Below the pieces are notes generated by a model. That model ran no database searches. It saw nothing but the letters and a program-made list of their open reading frames with translations, and was not told where the DNA came from. DNA of 64,000 bases from CAZSXU01 sp964610505 (GTDB lineage: Bacteria > Arandabacterota > Arandabacteria > JAGLYR01): assembly GCA_964610505.1 (NCBI GenBank), contig CAZSXU010000003.1, forward strand, positions 1 to 64,000. The letters are read 5' to 3'. This document shows, piece after piece, positions 7,836 through 16,800 of the stretch. Each line of letters begins with the position of its first letter. Position 1 is the stretch's first letter. A program made the translations under genes and the position numbers.

Positions 7836-8675
7836 GTGGTGTCTGAGGGCGGCCGAGGTACGAACCTGATTCGGCGAGCTGCGGTCGGTGTGATCGCGAT
7901 TCCGGCCATCCTGCTGTTGAGCTGGGCAGGCGGTTGGTGGTTCATCGTTCTTGTTGCCGCAATCGTCTTCGTGGGTTTGCTCGAGTTCTATCGAATGGCC
8001 CGGGCCAAAGGCGAGCGTCCTCTGACCGGCCTGGGCGCCGTAGGGGGCGCGGTCCTTTGTATGGGGGCGTCGGTTGGAGAAGCCGAGGGCGCTCTCGCTC
8101 TGATGGTCGGCCTCATCTTGGTGGGTACGTTGTTGTGGCGCCCCCGCGGGGAAACGCTCTCGACGGCGGCGGTGACTCTGGTGGGCCTGGTGTGGGTGGG
8201 GTGGATGGGATCCCACCTGGTATTGCTGAGGGAACTGCCGGAAATCCAAGGGGTTCCTTACGGTGTGGGAGCTCGTTATGTCTGGTTGACCTTGGCGCTG
8301 ACCTGGACGGGTGACACGGCGGCCTATGCCGTCGGGTCCCTTTGGGGGCGGCACCCCCTTTTCCCTCGCGTGAGTCCCAGAAAGTCCATCGAAGGGGCAC
8401 TGGGAGCGGTCGTGGGGTGCCTGGTCATGGGTGGGATGGCCAGGGCGTGGTTCGCACCCTTTCTCGGGGCGCCGGATGTCGTGATTCTCGGCGTCGGCGT
8501 TGCAGTGGTCTCGCAGGCGGGGGATTTCGCGGAGTCGATGATTAAGCGGGAGGCCGGAGTCAAAGACGCTTCGAACGCGATCCCCGGGCACGGTGGGATC
8601 CTGGATCGGTTCGACAGCATGTTGTTCTCGGCTCCCTTCGTCTTCTACTATATCCGCCTCTTTGTGATTGGGTAA
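7836..8675 (+). CDS. cdsA: Phosphatidate cytidylyltransferase
   Basis: CdsA makes CDP-diacylglycerol from phosphatidate and CTP in the inner membrane. The 279-residue protein is a series of hydrophobic segments ending in the CTP-transferase signature region: SPRKSIEGALGAVVG, QAGDFAESMIKREAGVKD and NAIPGHGGILDRFDSM. Two adjacent GTG codons (7836 and 7839) can serve as start, after an AGGAAG site. It lies 4 bp behind uppS and 21 bp before dxr. Confidence 0.95.
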   Translation: MVSEGGRGTNLIRRAAVGVIAIPAILLLSWAGGWWFIVLVAAIVFVGLLEFYRMARAKGERPLTGLGAVGGAVLCMGASVGEAEGALALMVGLILVGTLLWRPRGETLSTAAVTLVGLVWVGWMGSHLVLLRELPEIQGVPYGVGARYVWLTLALTWTGDTAAYAVGSLWGRHPLFPRVSPRKSIEGALGAVVGCLVMGGMARAWFAPFLGAPDVVILGVGVAVVSQAGDFAESMIKREAGVKDASNAIPGHGGILDRFDSMLFSAPFVFYYIRLFVIG

Positions 8676-8696
8676 GGGAGGCAGGAGTTCGACGCG

Positions 8697-9998
8697 GTGC
8701 AACGGAAGAAGATTGTAATCCTGGGTTCGACCGGTTCCATCGGCTGTAACGTGCTCGATGTCGTGAGCAGGTTCCCGGACCGGTTCGACGTCATCGGGCT
8801 TTCGACCCATCGTCGGGGGAGTCTCCTCAGGCGGCAGGTCGAAGAGTTTCACCCACGGGTCGTGTGTGCCACGTCTGCGCAAGGTGAACAGGAATTTAGA
8901 CGGATGTCGGGGGGGGCGAATCTCGAGATATGGGAAGGAGAAGAGTCGCTGACCCGATTGGCCGAGATTGAGGACGCAGATTTGGTGGTCAACGCGCTCG
9001 TGGGTGCCGCGGGGCTGAAACCGACGGTGGCGGCGCTCGAAGCGGGAAACCCGCTGGCGCTGGCCAACAAAGAGTCGCTGGTGATGGCCGGGGAGATCAT
9101 CATGGCGCTGGCGGAGCGCTCGGGCACTGAGGTCCGCCCCATCGACAGCGAACTCAGCGCGATGGGCCAGTGTCTGGCGACGCTGGGCACCCCTCCGGGC
9201 GGTGTACGCCGGTCAGGGGCCGCCGAGGGGAGGAAGGTCGTGAGAAAGGTGTATCTCACGGCTTCCGGCGGACCGTTCCGAGGTCTGGACCGCGGGGCGA
9301 TGGAGCGGGTTACGGTGGAGGAAGCGCTCCGGCATCCGGTGTGGGACATGGGGCCCCGAATCACCGTGGATTCGGCCACCATGATGAACAAAGGTTTTGA
9401 GATTCTCGAGGCTCACTGGCTGTTCGGGTTTCCGTTTTCCGATATCGAAATCATCGTACACCCCCAGTCGGTGGTGCACGCGATCGTCGAGCTGGTGGAC
9501 GGTTTCTGGATTCCGCTGCTGAGCGTTGCGGACATGCGGTTGCCGATCCAGTACGCGCTCACGTGTCCCGAACGCCTGCCGACCGCCGTCCCGGACTTGA
9601 ATCTGGAGCATGTCGGCCCACTGTCCTTCGAGGGCCCGGACTGCGATCGATTCCCCTGTTTGCGGCTTGCGAGGGAGGCGGGCGAGAGTGGCCAGACGTA
9701 TCCGGCGGTCCTGAATGCGGCCGACGAGATGGCTGTCCGTGCGTTTCTGGAGAAGCGCATCGGGTTTCTCGACATCCCCAGGTTGATCGAGGAATGTCTG
9801 GCCGGTCACACCCCCGTGCCGAACCCGACGGTGGATGATATCCTGGAAGCGGACCGGTGGGCGCGATCATTCTGTGCCAATGAGTTCGATGGCCTGTCCC
9901 GGCGCGGTGCCGCAGGTCTCTCCGTCATGGTTCCCGAGGCGGCCGGAGGGCCGGCCCAAGACGGGCGAGAACGGAAAGCGAGAAGGAAGACCTCATGA
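8697..9998 (+). CDS. dxr: 1-deoxy-D-xylulose 5-phosphate reductoisomerase
   Basis: DXR makes 2-C-methylerythritol 4-phosphate, the first committed MEP-pathway step, using NADPH and a divalent metal. Seen: the nucleotide-binding GSTGSIG (10-16), NKESLVMAG, metal ligands Asp150 and Glu152, SGGPFR, RHPVWDMGPRI (His213), DSATMMNKGFE (Glu235) and VHPQSVVHA (His255). The normally invariant DSEH motif reads DSEL: residue 153, His153 in E. coli, is leucine (codon CTC). The chain is 433 residues, longer than the usual 390-400, with about 18 extra residues at 163-181 and a basic C-terminal tail. GTG 8697 follows AAGGGAGGCAGGAG. The stop overlaps the rseP start (ATGA). Confidence 0.94.
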   Translation: MQRKKIVILGSTGSIGCNVLDVVSRFPDRFDVIGLSTHRRGSLLRRQVEEFHPRVVCATSAQGEQEFRRMSGGANLEIWEGEESLTRLAEIEDADLVVNALVGAAGLKPTVAALEAGNPLALANKESLVMAGEIIMALAERSGTEVRPIDSELSAMGQCLATLGTPPGGVRRSGAAEGRKVVRKVYLTASGGPFRGLDRGAMERVTVEEALRHPVWDMGPRITVDSATMMNKGFEILEAHWLFGFPFSDIEIIVHPQSVVHAIVELVDGFWIPLLSVADMRLPIQYALTCPERLPTAVPDLNLEHVGPLSFEGPDCDRFPCLRLAREAGESGQTYPAVLNAADEMAVRAFLEKRIGFLDIPRLIEECLAGHTPVPNPTVDDILEADRWARSFCANEFDGLSRRGAAGLSVMVPEAAGGPAQDGRERKARRKTS

Positions 9999-11305
9999 TC
10001 GACTATATCTTTGCCGCAGTGTTCGCGCTGAGTCTTCTGATCTTCACTCACGAGCTGGGTCATTTCACGGCGGCGAAGCTGTCGGGGATTCGGGTGCTCA
10101 AGTTCTCTCTCGGTTTCGGCCCCGTACTGTTTCGCTGGCGCCGCAAGGAAACGGAGTATGCCCTGGCCGTGATTCCCTTCGGCGGATACGTGAAGATGGC
10201 GGGCGAGGGCGATGAAGAGGAGGCTCGGGGCGAGTCGTGGGAATACGCGTCAAAGCCGGTCTGGGTGCGGCTGATTGTCGTCCTGGCGGGTCCGGCCATG
10301 AACTTCCTGCTGGCGCTCGTGATAGCGGTTACGGTGATCTACGTGGGCGGGATCGAATACATTGATACGACGACGTTGGGGCGGGTGGAACCCGAATCGA
10401 TCGCGGCCGAGGCGGGCCTCGAAGTGGGCGACGAGATTGTCTCGGTCGGGGCGGTGGAAGTTCACACCTGGAACGAGTTGGCCGAGGCCGTTGCCGCATC
10501 TGCGGACGGTCCGATATCCCTCGCCGTGTCTCGGGGGGACAGCCTTCTCCATCGGGAGATCCTCCTGACCGCCACAGAACCCGGGGACGCATATCCGGAT
10601 CTTGGCGTCGGTCCGTTTGAACCTCCCGTCATCGGGAAGGTCCGGCGGCGCTCACCCGCACACCGGGCGGGGCTGCGATCCGGGGACCGGGTGATCTCCG
10701 TGGGAGGAAGTCCTGTGACTCAGTGGGGCGATGTTGCGAGCATCATCCACGAGAACCCGGGGGTCGCGGTTCCGATCGTGTGGCGGCGGGACGGCGTCCG
10801 GATGGAGGCGGACGTGGTGCCCGAGGAGGGCGATATCGCTGTCGACGAAATGACCGTGACCCGTGGAGGGCTGATCCAGATCAGGGCATACTACCCGCAG
10901 CGAGATGTTTCTCTCGCCGAGGCCGCGACCATAGGGTTCGATCATACGATCTGGGTTTCCAAACAGGTCCTGGCCTTCATCAAGGTGCTGTTTACGGGGG
11001 CCGCGTCCCGAGACATGGTCGGGGGGCCGATTCGGATCGGCCAGATGGCGGGCGAAATGGTCATGTGGGGAATCTCGGAGCTTTTCCTCTTCATTGCCTA
11101 CCTGTCGGTTGTCCTCTTTCTTCTGAATTTGCTGCCCGTCCCGGTGCTCGACGGCGGGCACGTGGTTTTCCTTGCCATCGAAGCCGCCATGCGGAAGCCT
11201 CTCAGCCTTCGCCTGCGAACCGCACTCCAGCAAATCGGTTTCGTCCTGCTCCTGCTGCTGATGGTGGTGGTTGCCGTACTGGATGTAGACAAGCTTCGAG
11301 GCTAG
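9995..11305 (+). CDS. rseP: RseP-type site-2 zinc metalloprotease with PDZ domains
   Basis: Intramembrane M50B protease that, in well-studied relatives, cleaves anti-sigma factors or signal-peptide remnants. HELGH lies at 19-23 in the first transmembrane segment, and the third metal ligand is in LDG at 385-387. Two PDZ modules lie between (about 120-195 and 205-285), each with the hydrophobic-G-D core (AGLEVGDEIVSV and AGLRSGDRVISV). The start is coupled to dxr by an ATGA overlap. The stop codon overlaps, on the opposite strand, the stop of the lipoprotein gene that ends at 11302. The substrate is not predictable here. Confidence 0.95.
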   Translation: MIDYIFAAVFALSLLIFTHELGHFTAAKLSGIRVLKFSLGFGPVLFRWRRKETEYALAVIPFGGYVKMAGEGDEEEARGESWEYASKPVWVRLIVVLAGPAMNFLLALVIAVTVIYVGGIEYIDTTTLGRVEPESIAAEAGLEVGDEIVSVGAVEVHTWNELAEAVAASADGPISLAVSRGDSLLHREILLTATEPGDAYPDLGVGPFEPPVIGKVRRRSPAHRAGLRSGDRVISVGGSPVTQWGDVASIIHENPGVAVPIVWRRDGVRMEADVVPEEGDIAVDEMTVTRGGLIQIRAYYPQRDVSLAEAATIGFDHTIWVSKQVLAFIKVLFTGAASRDMVGGPIRIGQMAGEMVMWGISELFLFIAYLSVVLFLLNLLPVPVLDGGHVVFLAIEAAMRKPLSLRLRTALQQIGFVLLLLLMVVVAVLDVDKLRG

Positions 11306-11655
11306 TCGTCGGTCGGTTCCTCGGCGCGGGCGTGTGCTTCGGCGAGCAGATCGGCCCACTCCCGCGCGCGCAGGGGCTTCTCTTCGGCGAACGCAATCAT
11401 CCGCTCGCCCCAGCCTTCGGGCAGCGGTTCCAAGGCCAGCAAACGGCGTAGGCCGGCCGGGTCCTCCTGAGCCTTTTCTTGAGCTCGGAGGAGGACCGTG
11501 TAATACTCGACGAAGGTTTCCGCTGAGACCAGGTTGGCGTGTTCTTTGGGTTCACATCCTCCGACACCCAAAGCGAAGAGCATGCTCAGACACACGCTTG
11601 CCGATCCCGCCGGGCGGTGCCCCGGGATCCTTCGGAGAATGGACGCGTTTTTCAT
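11302..11655 (-). CDS. Small putative lipoprotein, opposite strand
   Basis: A 117-residue product with a basic start, a hydrophobic stretch and a lipobox ending LGVGGC (Cys34), which predicts lipid anchoring by Lgt/LspA/Lnt. The remaining 83 residues are helical and charged, with no family I recognise. It runs against the flanking genes: its stop shares the CTAG with the rseP stop, and its start lies only 20 bp from the Omp85 start. Codon pattern, signal peptide and clean ends make it more than a shadow, but there is no clear promoter or ribosome-binding site. By position it could be a small accessory of barrel assembly; that is inference only. Confidence 0.65.
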   Translation of the reverse strand: MKNASILRRIPGHRPAGSASVCLSMLFALGVGGCEPKEHANLVSAETFVEYYTVLLRAQEKAQEDPAGLRRLLALEPLPEGWGERMIAFAEEKPLRAREWADLLAEAHARAEEPTDD

Positions 11656-11675
11656 GGGGTGAGCGAACCATATCG

Positions 11676-13634
11676 ATGCGGTTGAGTCAATCGGGAAAAC
11701 ATGGCCGGCTATCGGCTCGACGAAGATGGGGCCTTGCGAGGTTCTGGGTGGCTTTGCTCGCTCTCGGGCCCGTTGCCGTCTCAGCGGGACCCGCCTGGGC
11801 AGATCCCGTCGCGCCGCCCACCGTTCGCCATGTCGAGTTTGAGGGAAACCGAGAGGTGGATGATGATGCGCTCCGAGAGGTGATCCGTACGGAGAAGGCG
11901 TCCTTCCTTCGGAACCGCCGCCTGGACCGCGGGCAGCTGGAAGACGACGCGGAGGAGATCGTGAAGGCGTACGGAAACCTCGGGTTCCTGGATGCTCGGG
12001 TACTGGAAACCCGTATTGAGGAAGAGTCCGAAGGTCGGGTGACCGTCGTTTTCGTCGTCGATGAGGGACCCCAAACCGTCCTGTCGGAGGTCCGCGTCTT
12101 CGGCAACACGTCGATCGGCACGCGCCGGATCGCCCGAGTGCTGTCTCTGCAAGCCGGTGAGCCGCTTCGCGCGCTATCTGTTCCTCAGGATGAATACAAC
12201 ATATACGCGTTGTACGCGGACCAGGGTTTCATCGCCTGCGAGGTGTCTCACACTCTTACCCGGGGGGATGGACATTCGGTCCTGACCTATCTGATCGATG
12301 AGGGGATGCGGGCGTATCTCGGAAACGTCGAGGTGGTGGGCAACGAGCGGACCCGGCGGCTGATGGTGGCCCGGGAGCTGGTGGTGCGGCGGGGCGACAT
12401 CTTCGGCCGCCAGGATGTCCTGCTGTCCCAACAGCGGATCTTCGAGACCGGGCTTTTCGTGGATGTCGAAATGGACCCGAAGGTCCGGGAAGCGGAGGCG
12501 GACACCGTCGATCTGACCGTCCGGGTCAGGGAGGAGAAGGATCATTGGGTCGGTATGGGGATCGGATACGGGACCCGGGACCTCTTTCGTCTTTCAGGAG
12601 AATGGGGCCATCGGAATCTCCGGGGAACCGGTCGGCAGGTGAGCCTGGAAGGGGTTCTGGGCACAGGGTTTTTCCCTGCCGAGCTCAACAAGATCAAAAC
12701 CCAGGTTCGGTACCTGGAACCGTGGCTGATGGCGACGCGACTGACGGGAATCGTCAATCTCTACCGGCAGCATACCTTTGAAGAATACGCCGGGACGAGC
12801 TTCTGGCTGGAGCGCACGGGCGGAACCCTCAGCGCGCGCCGTAAAGTCGGTGAGCGCATCCGCGCATGGTTGAGCTACGGCTATGAATCCATCGACGTTC
12901 CCTCGGACCTGGGCAGCCAGAGGATCGAGGTTCTCAGGGATCTGGGGCTGGAGAGAGACGGCGAAACCTCGATCGTCGAGTTCGTGTTCGAACGAGACAC
13001 GCGGGACCATTTCTTCGAGCCGTCGCAGGGCTCGATGCTTCGCTTCTCCGCCGGGCTGGCGGGAGGGCCCCTCGGCGGGAGGAACGAATTCGCGAAGATC
13101 ACCGGATTCTGGAACTACTACGTCCAGTTCTCGCCCCGTTCGGTGCTCTCCCTCAAGGTGAGCGCAGGTTGGGTGAATCGTTTCTGGGGAGATTCCGAAG
13201 TCCCCGCGTACGAGCGCTTCCGAACGGGAGGTCCCACAACGGTTCGGGGGTACCGGGAGGATGAGATTCAGGTTCCGGGGGAGGCCGCGGCGCCGACGGA
13301 TTCGACAGCGGTGGGTACGCCCTCGAGCCCCGGATCGGCGCTTCTGGTGACGAAACTGGAGTTGACCTTCCCGCTGGTCTGGAAACTCGGCGGCACCGTG
13401 TTTCTGGACGGGGGGAACGTCTGGAGCGATTTCACGCGCGTGGAGGGAAGGCATTTTCTCTCTGTCAGCGAGGATCCCGACTACTATCGCTACGCCGCCG
13501 GCGTGGGACTGTGGTTCCCGACCCCGGTGGGTCCGCTTCAGGTCGGCTACGGGGTGAAGCTGCGGCCCGGTCTTCGGGCGGGTGACATCATCCCCTCGGC
13601 GGTGGGGTGGGTCATCTTTGGCCAGTCCTTGTAG
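11676..13634 (+). CDS. Omp85 family outer-membrane assembly protein (BamA/TamA)
   Basis: A 652-residue Omp85 protein that inserts barrel proteins into the outer membrane. A signal peptide (cleavage near AWA-DP, residues 41-43) is followed by three POTRA-like domains (about 50-125, 127-200 and 205-290), two with the VRxxGN/VxVVGN pattern, and then a C-terminal barrel with the lid-lock motif VRGY at 523-526. Three POTRAs is the TamA count; proteobacterial BamA has five. The next gene is tamB. Because no other Omp85 of general type is in the window, this may be the essential BamA, as in phyla where TamB partners BamA. ATG 11676 gives a full signal peptide. Confidence 0.9.
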   Translation: MRLSQSGKHGRLSARRRWGLARFWVALLALGPVAVSAGPAWADPVAPPTVRHVEFEGNREVDDDALREVIRTEKASFLRNRRLDRGQLEDDAEEIVKAYGNLGFLDARVLETRIEEESEGRVTVVFVVDEGPQTVLSEVRVFGNTSIGTRRIARVLSLQAGEPLRALSVPQDEYNIYALYADQGFIACEVSHTLTRGDGHSVLTYLIDEGMRAYLGNVEVVGNERTRRLMVARELVVRRGDIFGRQDVLLSQQRIFETGLFVDVEMDPKVREAEADTVDLTVRVREEKDHWVGMGIGYGTRDLFRLSGEWGHRNLRGTGRQVSLEGVLGTGFFPAELNKIKTQVRYLEPWLMATRLTGIVNLYRQHTFEEYAGTSFWLERTGGTLSARRKVGERIRAWLSYGYESIDVPSDLGSQRIEVLRDLGLERDGETSIVEFVFERDTRDHFFEPSQGSMLRFSAGLAGGPLGGRNEFAKITGFWNYYVQFSPRSVLSLKVSAGWVNRFWGDSEVPAYERFRTGGPTTVRGYREDEIQVPGEAAAPTDSTAVGTPSSPGSALLVTKLELTFPLVWKLGGTVFLDGGNVWSDFTRVEGRHFLSVSEDPDYYRYAAGVGLWFPTPVGPLQVGYGVKLRPGLRAGDIIPSAVGWVIFGQSL

Positions 13635-13637
13635 TGC

Positions 13638-13675
13638 GTATCAGGGGCATACCCGGATGGGTGTGTCCATGATAC
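13638..13675 (+). terminator. Long structured hairpin after the Omp85 gene
   Basis: Outer arms GTATCA (13638-13643) and TGATAC (13670-13675) enclose an inner stem ATACCC-GGAT-GGGTGT (13649-13664) with a GGAT tetraloop. It starts 3 bases after the stop codon. There is no T-run, so termination or an RNA-stability role is inferred. The rest of the 225-bp gap to tamB shows nothing else clear. Confidence 0.45.
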
Positions 13676-13859
13676 GGGCCACAGATCCATGGAGCCATCG
13701 ATCAGTCGAACACGTAGACACAGGAAAAGAAGACTGAAGAGGATCTGTACCCCGCTTCATGGCGGTCGGTTGTTGCATTGCTCGATGGTCCGGACCCGTC
13801 GGTGCGTGGACTCTGGGCGCAGAGAACCCACGCGCAATCCGGGCTAAGGAGGGTGTTGC

Positions 13860-16800
13860 GTGCTGGACCGGTTCTCAAAGCGATCGAAGGCGATCGGGCT
13901 GATTCTAGCCGGGTGCCTGGCGGCCCTTCTCCTGGTCGTGGTGCGTCCCTCGGTCATGGCCCCCGACCGCTGGGCGGACGGGGTTTCGTGGGGAATCAAC
14001 CGGTTCTGGGCAGAGCCTCGGGGATTTCGGATTGCGCTGGGCCAAGTGACGGGAACGCCCCTGACACAGTTGACCTTAGTGGACGTTCGTGTGGAGGGAG
14101 CCGGACCTCTCGTGTCGGCGCATGCGGACACGCTTCGATTGAAAGCATCGCTCCTGGGACTCCTGAAGCGAAAGATCCAACTCCAATCGCTGGTTCTGGT
14201 TTCACCCGATGTGGTCCTGACGGGGCCCGCCTCTTCGGGCAAACATGTCTTGGGGGGGGAAGGTTCGTCGGGTCTGGAAATCGAGGATTTTCTCATCCGG
14301 AGAGGGTGCATTCGCGGGTCGCTCTTCGGGGCGGAGCGCAAGGTCAGCGAGCTCCGCGTTGCCGGGTTCTTTCGAGTGGGGGAAGGCGGTTTCGCCCTCC
14401 GGCTGGATCATGCCGCAGCGACGTTGGCGCCCCCCGATCTGGAGATTCGATCTCTCACCGGTTGGTTGACGGGGCAGGGCTCACATCTCAGACCCCAGCT
14501 GGCCCTGGAGATCCCCGGTCTCTCGGTGACGGTCAGGGGAGAGGCCAGCCTCGATCCCGGAGTTTCCTCGGATTTGAAAATCGGGGTTGAAGACCTCGCT
14601 CTGGAGCGGATTCGAACCTTCACCCCGTCCGTCCCGGACTGGGCGGACGGCTGGATTTCCGGCGCGCTGTATTTCACCGGTTCGCCGACCGCCTGGGAGA
14701 CTCGCGTATCTCTCCAGGGGGAGGTGGCGGGCGGCCCACCGGCTATGGTTCGGGGCAAAGTCGCCGTATCGGGAGAATCGGTTGCCATCCCCGAGCTCAT
14801 CCTCGAGATCGGGGGGGCGCGGCTCGTGGGACGAGACTTTCGAGTTGCCCTGGATGCGTGCCGGTTTGACGGGAATGTGGAGGTTCGGGCGCTGGACCTG
14901 CGACGCGTGGTGCCCGACGTTGACACGGAGACGGATCTCAACGCCAGCGGTCAGGTGACCGGATGGGGACTCGGTGGATTCCCCGACTCGATCCGCATGG
15001 ACCTTGACCTGGAATCGAGCCGGGCGGGTCGCTGGAGTCTGACGGGCGGCAGAATCGGGGGGATGTTGGGGCGGGACCGATTCGATGTGTCCGATCTGGC
15101 AGTGAACGGCCCGGGCTGGCGATGCGTCGGAACGGGTGCCTGGCGACGGGATGAAACGATGCGGGCCGGGATCTCCTGTGATTTCACGTCACTCGAAGAT
15201 GTCGGCCGCTGCCTGCAGGTGGACCTCGGGGGGCGCGGCGCCCTCCATGTCGAGATGGGGGGGCGCCCGGGGGACATTCAGGGGCGGGCGGCCGTTGACC
15301 TGGAAGGACTGAAAGTCGGCCCCGCCGCAATGGACACGTTGTTCGCGAATCTGGTCTTTGGACGGAGAGACGGCCCGCTCGAGGTGTCGGGTCTTGCCGG
15401 CGGGCAGAACCTTCACCTGGGAAGCGTGATGGCGCGCAAGGCTGCGGTGAGCTTCAAAGCGCTGGGGCGTGAACTCGAGGAATTCCAGGCCATGAGTCAG
15501 ATCGACAGCGTGCTTCTACAAATGGAGGGCCGGATGACCGATCGATCGGGGGTGCGAACGGTCTCCTTCTCGCGGGCCGAGATCTCCAGCCCATCGCAGC
15601 TGTGGAAGAATGCGGGCCGGGTCGATCTGATTCTCTCCCGCGGCTATGAGCTGAAACCCTCCCGGTGGGAATGCGCCGGAGGTTCGATCGAGGCGCAGGC
15701 GACGGTTCTCCCCGAGGGCGCCCTAGATCTCGTCCTGCGAGGGGAGGCGGTCGATCTTCGGGCCCTCTCCGAAGTCTTTCTTTCCGGTCGAAGCCTCGGT
15801 GGCACTCTGGATCTCGACACACGGGTCACGGGGAGTCTTGAGGAGCCCCGGGTTCAGACCGTCGTGGGCGTGTATCCTCTCGTGGTCGGACCCGTGACGG
15901 TGGACTCCGTCATCGGGTCCCTGGATCTGGGTTCGGGGCGATTGGGTGTGGATTCCCTTCAGATCATCGTCGCCGGAGGTCGGGGGGATCTTCGCGGGTT
16001 TCTGCCCGTGGACTTCGCACTGGGTGGCGATGGAGGAAGTCGGTTCGAGATTCGAGGGCCGGGCGACGTCGGCTTGAAGGTCTCGGGGATCCCGCTGGAG
16101 ACCTTTGGGGCGGGAACACCGGAAGCGGCGCCGTTCGGGGGATATCTTGACCTCGTCGCCGCGTTCTCCGGCCGTCCAGAGAATCCGGAAGGAGAGATCC
16201 AGGCTACGGTGGAAGGTGCGCGTTTCCAGTCCTTTGACCTGGGACGCGTCGACCTCCGCGGGGGAGTCCGGAATCGGACGTGGGTCATCGACGAGATCGG
16301 CATTGCGAGCGGGCAGGCGACCGGGAGAATCGCCGGGACGATTCCTCTGGAAACGACGAGGACGTTTCCCTGGATGGGGTTTGGATCCGCCGACGCGTCT
16401 CTCAGGATCGAGGTCGAGAACGGCCGGCTGACGTTCCTCCCCGTGCTCAAGCGCTCGGTGTTCCAGATGTCGGACGGCCGATACGATTTGGATCTCTCGA
16501 TCTCCGGTTCCCTGGGGGATCCTCTCATGGACGGACGCTTGAACGTGCGCGAGGGCATGCTGCGCCTGGGACCCCTCGCCGAGGAAGTGACGTCGATGGA
16601 GGCGGGGGTGACCCTAGCCGGACACCAGATCCGGATCGACCGGCTGACCGGGGCTCTGGGCGGGGGGGCACTGACCGCCCGGGGTCGGGTGACGCTGGAT
16701 TCGCTGAGAGCCACGGATTTCCTGGTCCGGGCGTCGGCGAAGCGGTCGGAAATCTGGTCTCTACTGGACGATGTGATCGGTGTGGTGGATGTAGATCTTG

